A DNA stretch of 64,000 nt from an uncultured Clostridia bacterium (GCA_934631985.1 CAKTYE010000006.1:1-64000); one strand, 5' to 3'. Shown: positions 39,896-49,143, numbered from the stretch's first letter. The notes: generated by a model from the sequence alone, not told the origin. Program-made: numbers and translations.

Positions 39896-40368
39896 AGGCT
39901 TGTGAGGGTGATGCGAGGGAGGCTGCTTCTGTGTTAGGGTAACGCCGCACCATGCCGTAGCAGCGCTGACGGGCGCTTTTGCACCATCTGCTTTGTACAA
40001 AAATCTCGATTTACATCCAGTAAACCTTCGATTTTTGCACTTCGCAGCTGGCACAAAATCCCCTCGTCATCGCACCACGTCATGGCACGTCGTTACCCTA
40101 AAAGCACCTCCCTCGCGCTCCCTCCCGAAGACCATGTGGGGGAGATTGTAGATATGCGCATTGAATAAGCGTTTAGCATAATAAGCAGGCTCACACAGGC
40201 AGCTTGAACGCATTCCAGCTTATTGTTCCCACATGTTTGGGAAAGCGCCACAAGCAAGCCACCCCCCAGCCGCTCTTCGGGAGAGGGTCCGGGGGAGGAG
40301 CTTCTGGCACAGAAGCTGCCTCCCCCGGCGCATCACCCCCGTACTGTTAGATTTATAGGAGGTTTCCC
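39896..40368. other. Intergenic region with MITE 2 and hairpins
   Basis: No gene. Contains MITE 2 (39935-40100) and a GC-rich hairpin stretch at 40258-40330 (CCCCCAGCCGCTCTTCGGGA ... GGGGGAGGAGCTTCTGG). AGGAGG at 40357-40362 belongs to the helicase gene. Confidence 0.6.
39935..40100. mobile_element. MITE 2, 166 bp, TA target site
   Basis: Imperfect ~25-bp terminal inverted repeats (TTAGGGTAACGCCGCACCAT on the left; 21 of 25 match on the right) bounded by TA. Length is identical to MITE 1 and the internal block TCGATTTACATCCAGTAAAC is shared, so both are one family at different stages of decay. No coding sequence. Confidence 0.8.
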
Positions 40369-41547
40369 TTGTCAGAAGAAAGCATTACACGATTTGACCA
40401 AATGGACATCAGCACGGAGGTCCTGAAGGCCATTGAGAAAATGGGCTTCAAGGAGCCGTCCACCGTCCAGGCGAAAACCATCCCCCTGATGATGAGCGGC
40501 GTGGACATCATGGCGATCGCTCCCACCGGCACAGGCAAGACCTGCGCCTTCGGCATCCCCATGCTGGAATACATGGATCTGAAGGATAAGCGCATTCAGG
40601 AGGTGGTGCTTTGCCCCACCCGTGAGCTGGCGGTGCAGATCGGCGAGGAGCTGACCAAGCTGGCGGCGTTCATCCCCGAGGTGCGCATTGCCGTGCTGTA
40701 CGGCGGTCAGCCCATCGTCAAGCAGCTGAACGCCCTGAAGCGCAATCCGCAGATCATCATCGCCACCCCCGGGCGGCTGCTGGATCACCTGAACCGCGGC
40801 AACCTGCGCCTGAACGCCGTGCATACCATGGTGCTGGACGAGGCCGATGAAATGCTGAACATGGGCTTTGTCAAGGACGTGACCCGCATCATTGAGTCCG
40901 TCCCCAGCCAGCGGCAGCTCGTCATGTTCTCCGCCACCATGAGCCAGGACGTGATGACCATTGCCTGGAAGTTCCAGCATGACCCCGTGGAGATCGTGGT
41001 AGAAGCCACCAAGAAGGATCGCCCGCAGATCACGCAGTATGTCATCAAGACCGAGCGGGACAAGAAAATGGATCACCTGCTCTATCTGCTGGACGCGGAC
41101 GTGTACCAGCGCATCATGATCTTCTGCAACACCAAGTTCATGACGGACAAGCTGACCAGCCGCCTGAAAAAGGAAGGCTATCAGGTGGAGTGCCTGCACG
41201 GTGATATTCCGCAAAAACAGCGCAATGTGGTGATGCAAGACTTCAAACGCGGCAAATTCCCCATTCTGGTGGCGACAGACGTCGCTGCGCGCGGCATTGA
41301 CGTGGACGATGTGGAGGCTGTCATCAATTACGATCTGCCCAATGAGAACGAATACTACCTCCACCGCATTGGACGCACGGGCCGCGCCCACAAGCATGGC
41401 GTGAGTTTCTCGCTGGTGACGTTCCAGGAGAGCGTGCGCATGGATGAAATTTTGAAGTACCTCATCACCAAGCCAGTGCCGCTGCACTTCAACGACATGG
41501 ACGTGCTGGTGAACGAGGACGGTACGCCGTTCTTTGAGCATGCCTGA
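40369..41547 (+). CDS. DEAD-box RNA helicase
   Basis: The 392-aa ATP-dependent RNA helicase has the full motif set: Q motif near FDQMDIS, motif I APTGTGKT (about 51), PTRELA, TPGR, VLDEADEML (about 157), SAT, and in domain 2 HGDIPQKQRN, VATDVAARGIDV and HRIGRTGR. It ends just after the second RecA fold with no RNA-binding tail, so it is a minimal CshA/RhlE-like core. Translation starts at TTG (40369) with AGGAGG six bases upstream; no ATG fits. A terminator follows. Confidence 0.94.
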   Translation: MSEESITRFDQMDISTEVLKAIEKMGFKEPSTVQAKTIPLMMSGVDIMAIAPTGTGKTCAFGIPMLEYMDLKDKRIQEVVLCPTRELAVQIGEELTKLAAFIPEVRIAVLYGGQPIVKQLNALKRNPQIIIATPGRLLDHLNRGNLRLNAVHTMVLDEADEMLNMGFVKDVTRIIESVPSQRQLVMFSATMSQDVMTIAWKFQHDPVEIVVEATKKDRPQITQYVIKTERDKKMDHLLYLLDADVYQRIMIFCNTKFMTDKLTSRLKKEGYQVECLHGDIPQKQRNVVMQDFKRGKFPILVATDVAARGIDVDDVEAVINYDLPNENEYYLHRIGRTGRAHKHGVSFSLVTFQESVRMDEILKYLITKPVPLHFNDMDVLVNEDGTPFFEHA

Positions 41548-41557
41548 ACGATTGAGA

Positions 41558-41584
41558 AGCGTCCCAGCAAGACGCTCTTTTTTG
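41558..41584 (+). terminator. Terminator after the helicase
   Basis: AGCGTC (41558-41563) pairs with GACGCT (41571-41576), followed by CTTTTTTT. Confidence 0.75.
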
Positions 41585-41676
41585 TTCGCAGGAAAACGGC
41601 GGCGTCAGGGCGAAATGCTTACAGCGAAAGATTTTCCTGCGCTCCGTGCGCATCAGATAAAGGAGCGATTCAACCC

Positions 41677-43686
41677 ATGAAAGCGTTGATTCTAAATTCA
41701 GGGCTGGGCCACCGCATGGGGGTACTGACCTCTGAGCATCCCAAGTGCATGACGGAGGTCTCCGCTACCCAGACCATCCTGAGCCGTCAATTGCAGCTGC
41801 TGGCAGCGGCGGGCATTCAGGAGGTCGTCATCACCACCGGCTATTTTGACCAGGTGTTGATGGACTACTGCCGGGAGCTGGACTTGCCCCTGCACATCCA
41901 GTTCATTAAAAATCCCCGCTATGCGGAAACAAACTACATCTATTCCATCTACTGCGCCCGGGAAGCCCTGCGCGGCGAGGACGTGCTGCTGATGCATGGC
42001 GACCTGGTGTTTGAACCCAGCGTGCTGGACGATCTGCTGGCCCATCCCAACAGCTGCATGAAAGTCTCCTCCACGCTGCCCCTGCCGCAGAAGGATTTCA
42101 AGGCCGTGGTGCAGGATGGACAGGTCAAGGCTGTGGGCATCGAATTCTTCGACAGCGCCATGGAAGCCCAGGCGCTGTATAAGCTCAATGCCGCGGATTG
42201 GCAGATCTGGCTGGATCAGATCTGCGCCCTGTGCGAGAATGGTCAGCAGAATTGCTATGCCGAGGTGGCGCTGAACCAGGTCACGGACCGCTGCCATATT
42301 GACGCTTTTGATGTGCAGGACCGCCTTTGCACCGAGGTCGATACCCCGGAGGACCTCGCCCATGTGAAGGAGCTGCTGCGCCGCATCGAGGAGCGCACCG
42401 TGTACATGTGCTTTTCCACCGATGTGCTGCACAGCGGTCATATTGCTCTGCTGCGTAAGGCGCAGAAGCTGGGCAAGGTGATCGTCGGCGTGTTGTCCGA
42501 TGAAGCAGTTGTGACCTACAAGCGCTATCCGCTGCTGCCCTTTGAGGAACGCAAGGCGCTTTTCGAAAGCATCGCAGGCATTTCCAAGATCGTGAAGCAG
42601 GAGACGCTGAGCTATCGCGAAAACCTGGAAAAATACCACCCCACCTATGTGGTGCATGGGGACAACTGGGTCACCGGCATTCAGAAGCCCATCCGGGACG
42701 AGGTGTGCGAAATTCTTGCCACCTATGGCGGACAGCTGGTGGAATATCCCTACGCCTCCGATCCCAAGTATGCGGAAATTGAGAAGCGGGCCAAGCTGGA
42801 GCTTGCCACGCCGGACGCGCGTCGGGGCCGTCTGCGCAAGGTGCTTGCCATGAAGGGTCTGGTCACCGCGCTGGAAACGCACAGCGGCCTGACAGGCCTG
42901 ATCGTCGAGAACACCGTGGTGCCGGAAAAGGGCGGTGCGCGGCAGTTTGACGCTATGTGGATCAGCTCGCTGTGCGACTCCACCGCCAAGGGCAAGCCGG
43001 ACATTGAACTGGTGGACATGACCTCCCGCTTCCGTACCATTGACGATGTTTGCGAGGTCACCACCAAGCCCATCATCTTTGACGGCGACACCGGCGGCAT
43101 GACGGAGCATTTCGTCTACACGGTGCGCTCGCTGGAGCGCATGGGCGTGTCCATGGTCATCATCGAGGACAAGACCGGGCTGAAGAAGAACTCGCTGTTC
43201 GGCACAGAGGTGGCGCAGACACAGGCCTCTATTCCCGATTTCTGCGAGAAGATTCGTGCAGGCAAGCGCGCCCAGCGCACCCGGGACTTCATGATCTGCG
43301 CCCGGATCGAGAGCCTGATCCTGGAAAAGGGCATGGAGGACGCACTGGAACGCGCCTTTGCCTTTGTGGGCGCAGGCGCGGACGCTATCATGATCCACAG
43401 CCGCAAAAAAAACCCGGATGAAATTTTCGAGTTTGTAGCGCGCTTCCGCGCCAAGGATACGGCAACGCCCATCGTGGTGGTGCCGACCTCCTTCAACACC
43501 GTCACCGAGGAGGAGTTTAAGGCCCGGGGCGTAAACATCGTCATTTACGCCAACCAGCTGACCCGGACGGGCTTCCCCGCCATGCAGCATGCAGCGGAGC
43601 TGATCCTTTCCACCCACCGCGCCAAGGAATGCGATGACATCTGCATGCCCTTTAAGGACATTATTCGCCTGATTCCTGAAGAATAA
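41677..43686 (+). CDS. Three-domain phosphonate enzyme: nucleotidyltransferase, cytidylyltransferase, PEP mutase
   Basis: The 669-aa protein has three fused parts. Residues 1 to about 235: LicC/RfbA-like nucleotidyltransferase (MKALILNSGLGHRMGVLTSE, KCMTEV, LLMHGDLVFE). About 238-370: TagD/GCT-type cytidylyltransferase with CFSTDVLHSGHIALLRKAQ and VVHGDNW. About 385-669: PEP mutase of the isocitrate-lyase fold, with FDGDTGG and the signature IEDKTGLKKNSLFG (about 495-508). PEP mutase makes the C-P bond (PEP to phosphonopyruvate), driven forward by the decarboxylase encoded next. The cytidylyltransferase would activate a phosphonate such as 2-aminoethylphosphonate for attachment to lipid or glycan. 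Which step the N-terminal domain serves is unclear. Starts behind AAAGGAG. Confidence 0.9.
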   Translation: MKALILNSGLGHRMGVLTSEHPKCMTEVSATQTILSRQLQLLAAAGIQEVVITTGYFDQVLMDYCRELDLPLHIQFIKNPRYAETNYIYSIYCAREALRGEDVLLMHGDLVFEPSVLDDLLAHPNSCMKVSSTLPLPQKDFKAVVQDGQVKAVGIEFFDSAMEAQALYKLNAADWQIWLDQICALCENGQQNCYAEVALNQVTDRCHIDAFDVQDRLCTEVDTPEDLAHVKELLRRIEERTVYMCFSTDVLHSGHIALLRKAQKLGKVIVGVLSDEAVVTYKRYPLLPFEERKALFESIAGISKIVKQETLSYRENLEKYHPTYVVHGDNWVTGIQKPIRDEVCEILATYGGQLVEYPYASDPKYAEIEKRAKLELATPDARRGRLRKVLAMKGLVTALETHSGLTGLIVENTVVPEKGGARQFDAMWISSLCDSTAKGKPDIELVDMTSRFRTIDDVCEVTTKPIIFDGDTGGMTEHFVYTVRSLERMGVSMVIIEDKTGLKKNSLFGTEVAQTQASIPDFCEKIRAGKRAQRTRDFMICARIESLILEKGMEDALERAFAFVGAGADAIMIHSRKKNPDEIFEFVARFRAKDTATPIVVVPTSFNTVTEEEFKARGVNIVIYANQLTRTGFPAMQHAAELILSTHRAKECDDICMPFKDIIRLIPEE

Positions 43687-43700
43687 GGAGGATCGCAGCC

Positions 43701-44822
43701 ATGCAAGTTGAGGAGCTTCTTCGCCTGACCGGGGCGACCTTCTTCACAGGCGTTCCCGATTCTCAGCTCAAGGCGCTGTGCAATTACCTGATGGCGACCT
43801 ACGGCACAGATGGCAAGCATCATGTCATTGCCGCCAACGAGGGCAACTGCGCCGCACTGGCAGCGGGCTACCATTTGGCGACCGGGAAAATACCGCTGGT
43901 GTACATGCAGAATTCCGGGGAAGGGAACATCATCAACCCGCTGGCCTCCCTGCTGAAGGAGCAGGTGTATGCCATTCCAACGATTTTTGTCATCGGCTGG
44001 CGAGGCGAACCCGGTGTGCATGACGAGCCGCAGCATGTGTTTCAGGGACAGGTCACAGTAAAGCTGATGGATACCATGGAGGTACCCAGCTTCGTTCTCA
44101 GCGCAGCTACCACTACAGCAGAGGTTGCTGCGCAGATGGAGCGCTTCCGTCCTGTGCTGGCAAAGGGCGGACAGGTGGCCTTCATTGTCCGCAAGAACGC
44201 CCTGACCTATGACGGCAAGGTCGTTTACCGCAACAGCAACACCATGCGCCGGGAGGACATTATTCGCCATCTTTTGCAGTACACTGGACAGGACGTGATT
44301 GTTTCCACCACGGGCAAGGCCAGCCGGGAGCTGTTTGAGCTGCGGGAAGCCCGCGGCGAAGGCCACGGCCTGGATTTTCTCACCGTTGGCTCCATGGGCC
44401 ACAGCTCCTCCATTGCGCTGGGCATTGCGCTGCAAAAGCCCGAGGAACGCATCTGGGTGCTGGACGGCGACGGCGCCGCGCTGATGCACCTGGGAGCAAT
44501 GGCGGTCATGGGTGCATATCATCCCCGCAGGCTGGTGCATATCGTCATCAACAACGGCGCACATGAGACGGTCGGCGGACAGCCCACGGTCATGAGCAGC
44601 GTTGATCTGCCCGCACTGGCCCGTGCCTGCGGCTATGCACAAGCCGTTTCTGTTGCAACCTTCGACGCGCTGGACGCGGCGCTTGCAGCAGCGCAGCAGG
44701 CGGAGGAGCTGACGTTTATTGAAGTGAAGTGCGCCATTGGTGCGCGGGAGAATTTGGGACGGCCGACTACGACCACGCAGCAGAACAAGCGGGATTTTAT
44801 GGCGCGGCTGGAAGGGGAATAA
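43701..44822 (+). CDS. Phosphonopyruvate decarboxylase
   Basis: The 373-aa thiamine-diphosphate enzyme converts phosphonopyruvate to phosphonoacetaldehyde, making the PEP mutase step irreversible. FTGVPDSQLKAL, ANEGNCAALAAGYHLATG (the ThDP Glu), YMQNSGEGNIINPLASLL, GWRGEPGVHDEPQH and the C-terminal ThDP/Mg motif VLDGDGAALMHLG are diagnostic of Ppd (AepY). It starts 14 bases after the PEP mutase stop behind AAGGAGG, so the two form an operon. The aminotransferase that would give 2-aminoethylphosphonate is not in the window. Confidence 0.94.
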   Translation: MQVEELLRLTGATFFTGVPDSQLKALCNYLMATYGTDGKHHVIAANEGNCAALAAGYHLATGKIPLVYMQNSGEGNIINPLASLLKEQVYAIPTIFVIGWRGEPGVHDEPQHVFQGQVTVKLMDTMEVPSFVLSAATTTAEVAAQMERFRPVLAKGGQVAFIVRKNALTYDGKVVYRNSNTMRREDIIRHLLQYTGQDVIVSTTGKASRELFELREARGEGHGLDFLTVGSMGHSSSIALGIALQKPEERIWVLDGDGAALMHLGAMAVMGAYHPRRLVHIVINNGAHETVGGQPTVMSSVDLPALARACGYAQAVSVATFDALDAALAAAQQAEELTFIEVKCAIGARENLGRPTTTTQQNKRDFMARLEGE

Positions 44823-44851
44823 TGCGTAAAAGGCATTAACAGTGCAAGTGG

Positions 44852-44991
44852 ATGAGCAGGGGGAGATGCTTACAAATTACATCTCCCCCTGCATTGCATC
44901 GAGGCGCACCCTTGCCTTCTTCCGCAGAAGGAGGAGGACCGCCTGCCGCCAGGCAGTTGGTGGAAGATATACGCTCCCGTTGGGGTATCGA
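44852..44991 (+). repeat. Dispersed ~130-bp repeat, full copy A
   Basis: Runs from GAGCAGGGGGAGATGCTTAC through hairpins CCTTCTTCCGCAGAAGGAGG and CTGCCGCCAGGCAG to TGGTGGAAGATA and the tail near GGGGTATC. Copy B at 60461-60583 is inverted; a shorter copy lies at 12231-12287. Confidence 0.8.
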
Positions 44992-45363
44992 ACAGTTTCT
45001 AGAGTCGCAGCCAATTACATAGTCCCGGCGGCACAACCGCGCTAAAATGTGCTGCTAGAGAGGATTTCGTCCGTCTGCGGATGGATGACCTACTTTGCAC
45101 TCGGGCAAAGTAGGCAAATCCGCCCGGGGGGGTCAGCCAATTTTCCATGCAGCTAAGGCTGGCCCCCGGACCCCATGAACGCCTCCATCCATCGCCAGGA
45201 TCGGCGCCTTCCCAGGGGGACACAACCCGAGCCGCCTTCGGTTCCGCTCCATGGCATTCCGGCGGCTAACCGTATACAGCCGCCGGAACGCCTTGTCGCT
45301 TAGCGCTAGCGTGTGCAACAAAAGTTATATGTACTGAAAGCCACATGCTTCCCCTGCACCAAA

Positions 45364-45412
45364 AGCCTCCCCTGAAAGGGGAGGTGCCCCGAAGGGGCGG
45401 AGAGGTTCCGTC
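45364..45412 (+). repeat. ~50-bp hairpin repeat, copy 3
   Basis: AGCCTCCCCTGAAAGGGGAG, then GTGCCCCGAAGGGGCG, then GAGAGGTTCCGTC: two adjacent hairpins. Identical over its length to 51409-51457. Confidence 0.85.
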
Positions 45413-45501
45413 AAGTTTCCCTTCCACGCATCTCCCACGAAAAAAGCTCCCCCCTTCACGCAAGGAGAGCCTCCAAATCATCAAAAAGCGTCTTTTTCCC
45501 C

Positions 45502-45750
45502 TCACCACGGGTCCCGCCCAAAACCTTCATCTTCCTGTCCGTCTCCATCCTCATCCTCAAACGCACGGGCCAGGGCCTCGGGGGTAAAGCGGGGATCAAA
45601 GGCCAGACGGGCCAGATCCTCCTTCTGCACCACGGTATTCGTTCCCAGGCAGTCTGTGCAGCGGTAGCCGCATTCTGGACAGACGCAGCCCAAATGCTCA
45701 CTTTCTGCCTGCACCATATAGGTGGGGCATTTTTTACAACGGCAGCGCAT
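45502..45750 (-). CDS. Small zinc-ribbon-like protein, 82 aa
   Basis: The N-terminal 40 residues are cysteine-rich (MRCRCKKCPTYMV, CVCPECGYRCTDCLG), consistent with one or two zinc ribbons; the C-terminus is acidic (EDEDGDGQEDEG). No catalytic motif. GGAGGAG lies nine bases before the ATG, and the MATE gene ends 15 bases upstream on the same strand, so it is the second gene of that operon. Role unknown. Confidence 0.7.
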   Translation of the reverse strand: MRCRCKKCPTYMVQAESEHLGCVCPECGYRCTDCLGTNTVVQKEDLARLAFDPRFTPEALARAFEDEDGDGQEDEGFGRDPW

Positions 45751-45765
45751 ATGCTTACTCCTCCT

Positions 45766-47157
45766 TTACACTTTATCCGGCTTGGTTTTCAGGTTCCGCA
45801 TGATGCCCGCGACAATGGCCCAGGCAAAGATCGCCGTGCAGCCGTCCGCAATGGGCTGAGCCATTTGCAGGCCCAGCAGTCCGAACACGCGCGGCAGCAC
45901 CAGCAGCGCGGGAATCAGGAAAATGCCCTGCCGCGCAATGGAAATCAGCGTGGCCTTCATGCCCAGGCCCATGGCCTGGGTACACATGTTGCTCAGGGTA
46001 ATGAACGCCCACAGGGGCAGCGAGCAGAGCTGCAAACGCAGCGCTGTAGTGCCGATGCTGATGACCTCCAGGTCGTCCCGGCGGAACAGCGTCACAATAG
46101 GTTCGGCAAAAATGAAGGAGATTACGCCCAGCACCAGCAGCACCACCGTACCCACCTTGATGCAATAGTGATACGCATCGCGGACGCGGCTGTATTTTCC
46201 CGCGCCGTAGCAGAAGCCGCACACCGGCTGAAAGCCCTGCCCAAAGCCAATGATGGAGGAATTGATGAACATCAGGTAGCGGCTGACAATGGACATGGCG
46301 GCAATGGCAGCGTCGCCCCAGGCCCCCGCCGTGGTGTTCAGCAGAATGGTGGACACACTGGCGATGCCCTGCCGTCCCAGCGAGGGGAAGCCGTTGCTGA
46401 GCATGCGCTTGTAGATGGCGCGCGTGGGCGTGAAGTTCTTCCACTGAATGGAGATGGCGCTGGCGCGGTGGTTGGTCATCAGCAGCAGAATGAAGAAGCT
46501 CACCACCTGCGAAATGGCTGTTGCAATGGCAGCGCCCGCCGTACCCAGATTCATGCCGAAGATCAGCAGCGGGTCCAGCACAATGTTCAGCAGGCCGCCG
46601 CTGGTGATGCCGATCATGCCGTAAGTCGCCAGCCCCTCAAAGCGAAGCAGGTTGTTCATGGCAAGGGAACACATCATAAAGGGTGCGCCGTAGAAAATAT
46701 ATGCCGCATAATCCCGGGCATAGGGGGCGATGGTGTCCGTCGCGCCCAAAAAGCGCACCAGCGGGTCGATGGTCAGGTTGCCCAGCACCGCAATGACGAT
46801 GCCTGCGCCAAAGGCAGAGAAAAAGCCCGTCGCCACAAACTGGCTTGCCAGCTTTTCATTCTTGGCGCCCAGGGCCTGGCTGACGTTGGTGCCGCTGCCC
46901 ATGCCGAACATAAAGGCAATGGCCTGAATAATGGACATGGCGGAGAAAATCACGCCCACCGCGCCCGAGGCCGACGTTCCCAGCTGACTGACGAAATAGG
47001 TGTCCGCCATATTATAAATCGAGCTGATGAGCATGGAAATGATCGTTGGCACCGCAAGACGGGGGATCACGCGGTTCAGCGGCTCCTCCAGCATGCGGCG
47101 GCTGCGCTGCGCTGCTGCATCATTGGTCAAAAAATACGCCTTCCTTCTATGAAACAT
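45766..47157 (-). CDS. MATE family efflux transporter
   Basis: A 463-aa transporter with 12 predicted helices and the two-lobed MatE architecture; the N-terminus RVIPRLAVPTIISMLISSIY with NMADTYFVSQLG is typical of the NorM/DinF-like group common in Clostridia. Likely exports cationic or other compounds with Na+ or H+. Only about 25% of positions look shared with the other MATE gene (24028-25419), so they are not recent duplicates. Followed by the Zn-ribbon gene. Confidence 0.9.
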   Translation of the reverse strand: MFHRRKAYFLTNDAAAQRSRRMLEEPLNRVIPRLAVPTIISMLISSIYNMADTYFVSQLGTSASGAVGVIFSAMSIIQAIAFMFGMGSGTNVSQALGAKNEKLASQFVATGFFSAFGAGIVIAVLGNLTIDPLVRFLGATDTIAPYARDYAAYIFYGAPFMMCSLAMNNLLRFEGLATYGMIGITSGGLLNIVLDPLLIFGMNLGTAGAAIATAISQVVSFFILLLMTNHRASAISIQWKNFTPTRAIYKRMLSNGFPSLGRQGIASVSTILLNTTAGAWGDAAIAAMSIVSRYLMFINSSIIGFGQGFQPVCGFCYGAGKYSRVRDAYHYCIKVGTVVLLVLGVISFIFAEPIVTLFRRDDLEVISIGTTALRLQLCSLPLWAFITLSNMCTQAMGLGMKATLISIARQGIFLIPALLVLPRVFGLLGLQMAQPIADGCTAIFAWAIVAGIMRNLKTKPDKV

Positions 47158-47241
47158 ACAGACGCATCATAGCACAGAAGACGTAAAAAATGCAAGGGCC
47201 GCAGCAAACGGTACATGGAAAATACAACCGTTCGACTGGGC

Positions 47242-48426
47242 TTACGCATGGTTCTTTTTCGCGATGTACAGCAGCTTATCCGCCTGGGCGATGAAATCCG
47301 GGATCAGCGTGATACCCTTGTGATAGGGGGCGCACCCGGCGCTGAGGTGCAGATTGTACGGGCGCTTTCCAACGCTGCGGCGGTTCTCCTCCTCCACCAT
47401 CTGATACAGCGCCTTGCACAGCTCATAGCCATCCATGTCCCGCCCCTCGTACACCAGGGCAAACTCGTCCCCGCCGTAGCGGGCGCAGAAGCAGTTGTGT
47501 TTGGCGCTGAATTGCTTCAGGATGTGCGCGATCTCCATCAGCGCATAGTCCCCCTCCACATGCCCAAACTGGTCGTTGATGCGCTTGAAGTCATCCACGT
47601 CGATCATGGCAAGGTACAGCGGCAGCTGGGGATTTTTCATCTTCCGCGCCAGATATTGCAGCAGGCAGCTTCGGTTGTTCAGCCCTGTCAGCGGGTCGAT
47701 GGACACCTGAAGCTCCACCGCATTGATGTAGGCCATGACCACCGTGAGCGTCGCACCCAGGCAGAAAATGGGAACCTCCGTCACATACATTTGCAGCACA
47801 CCCGCAAGCAGCATCGGCAGGGTGAAGGAGGCCGCCCGCAGATACCGGGATCGGTCTGCGTAACGCTCCTTGCGCGTCGCCATCCAAATGCCCTTCACGG
47901 CAGAGAAAATGACGTAACTGGACGCAATCCCGATGCAGAAAAGGTAGACCCGCGCCTGATGCCGGTCGCTGCCCGTTTTGCACAGCAGCACCAGCGGACT
48001 GCCCGTTGCCATCGGCCCGTCCGACAGGCGGAAGCCTGTGCAAAGTATGACCGTCAGCAGCACCGTCATCAGCGCCAGCGGGAGCAGTGCGCACGCCCTG
48101 CGCCGTTTGCTGCTGCGCAGGGGCGTGCCGTAAATGCTTTCCGTATAGGCCAGCCAGCAGTAGCCCGCGCCGCCCAGCCCCAGCAGATAGCCTGCATCCA
48201 GCAGCGGGGCCGCGCTTTCCAGCAGCTGCCAGTGACCGATATACGCCATGGTACCGGCCCAGGCCAGCGCCAGCTCGACCCACAGGCAGGCAATCATGCC
48301 CTGAAAATAGCGCAGCTCCAGCCGCTGATCCTGCTTGCTCAGGGAGCGTATCAGCAGAATGCCCAGCAGCAGCAGACTGAAAACGTGCGGCTCGGTGTAA
48401 AGGATAATGAGCATACGTTGGCTCAT
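47242..48426 (-). CDS. Diguanylate cyclase with multi-helix membrane sensor
   Basis: The 394-aa protein has six to seven predicted N-terminal membrane helices (residues 8-225, e.g. VFSLLLLGILLIRSL and VVMAYINAVELQ) and a GGDEF domain: DPLTGLNNRSCLLQYL, IDVDDFKRINDQFGHVEGD and RYGGDEFALVYEG (about residue 316). It should make c-di-GMP under control of a membrane-derived signal. The start at 48426 (MSQRML) has GGAG five bases upstream. No EAL or HD-GYP degrading gene is in the window. Confidence 0.9.
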   Translation of the reverse strand: MSQRMLIILYTEPHVFSLLLLGILLIRSLSKQDQRLELRYFQGMIACLWVELALAWAGTMAYIGHWQLLESAAPLLDAGYLLGLGGAGYCWLAYTESIYGTPLRSSKRRRACALLPLALMTVLLTVILCTGFRLSDGPMATGSPLVLLCKTGSDRHQARVYLFCIGIASSYVIFSAVKGIWMATRKERYADRSRYLRAASFTLPMLLAGVLQMYVTEVPIFCLGATLTVVMAYINAVELQVSIDPLTGLNNRSCLLQYLARKMKNPQLPLYLAMIDVDDFKRINDQFGHVEGDYALMEIAHILKQFSAKHNCFCARYGGDEFALVYEGRDMDGYELCKALYQMVEEENRRSVGKRPYNLHLSAGCAPYHKGITLIPDFIAQADKLLYIAKKNHA

Positions 48427-48529
48427 GGTCTTCTCCAATCATCTTATAAATGCGTATCAGTCTAGCACGCTTTTCCGGGACTGTCAAACAAAATACGACA
48501 GGATATGCCAAAAAAATCAAGAGAACACA

Positions 48530-48943
48530 TCAGCGCTCCGTCAGCTTTTTGCCCATTTCCAGGCGCACCTCATGCCGCGCAGGATCGGCGTTGGAATAGG
48601 CATACAGGTCAAAGCCGATGACCTCAAAGCCCTGAGCGCGGTAAAACGCAATGGCGTTTTCATTGCAGGTCTGCGTTTCCAGCACCACCATCCGCGCGCC
48701 CCTGTCCTGCGCCTCCCGCAGCATGCAGGCCATCAGCCGCGCACCCAGGCCCTGACGGCGGGCCTCCTCTGCGACAATGCAGATGTTGCTGATGCGGAAG
48801 CGGTTGTTCCAGGCATCCATGGAGCCTTCGGCAAAGCCGCACAGCCGCGCACCGTCAAACGCGCCGTAGACCACGGGGGCTTCCAGCCACGCGCCGAAAA
48901 GCATGTCCTCAAAGGACTTCTCTACAGGCGCGTCCAGCGGCAC
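48530..48943 (-). CDS. GNAT N-acetyltransferase
   Basis: The 137-aa frame has the GNAT core: ISNICIVAEEARRQGLGARL (acetyl-CoA loop) and AIAFYRAQGFEVIGFDLYAY. The given start is GTG at 48943; sequence upstream (ELTY, GFE, AVPS) stays open and reads like normal protein for about 25 codons without an ATG, so the real start may be a rarer codon upstream, or a base may be lost near the ATG at about 48984. Acceptor unknown. Confidence 0.75.
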   Translation of the reverse strand: MPLDAPVEKSFEDMLFGAWLEAPVVYGAFDGARLCGFAEGSMDAWNNRFRISNICIVAEEARRQGLGARLMACMLREAQDRGARMVVLETQTCNENAIAFYRAQGFEVIGFDLYAYSNADPARHEVRLEMGKKLTER

Positions 48944-49101
48944 ATAAGTCAGTTCAAAGCCGGAGGGAACCGCCCGCAGGTCATTTTTCCTTGCGCTCCA
49001 AAGTGTTTTTTCAGCTTTATTATACCCGCAGCGACCTGCGGAAGCAATGCGCTTCTTTTGTTCCGCGCTGTTTCGCTGTGGCGCTTCCCCTGTTCCTGTG
49101 C

Positions 49102-49107
49102 TATAAT
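49102..49107 (+). promoter_or_regulatory. Extended -10 promoter of recD2
   Basis: TGCTATAAT matches the extended -10 (TGnTATAAT) with no good -35; about 30 bases upstream of the recD2 start. Confidence 0.55.
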
Positions 49108-49143
49108 AAACTGCGATTTTGTTTGCAGAGGGGGGGACGCGCC

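Larger units (their letters stand above)
44823..45501. other. 680-base intergenic region full of hairpin repeats
   Basis: No gene is supported. Contents: the ~130-bp repeat (44852-44991), then inverted repeats TACTTTGCactcggGCAAAGTA (45092-45113), GGGGGTCAGCC...GGCTGGCCCCC (45127-45169) and GCCGCC...GGCGGC pairs (45230-45295), then the ~50-bp hairpin repeat (45364-45412). Short frames here are translations of the repeats. Confidence 0.65.

Noticed and set aside
45266..45508. Short frames on both strands at 45133-45587
   Set aside because: They translate the ~50-bp hairpin repeat and its flanks; the same peptides appear at the other repeat copies.
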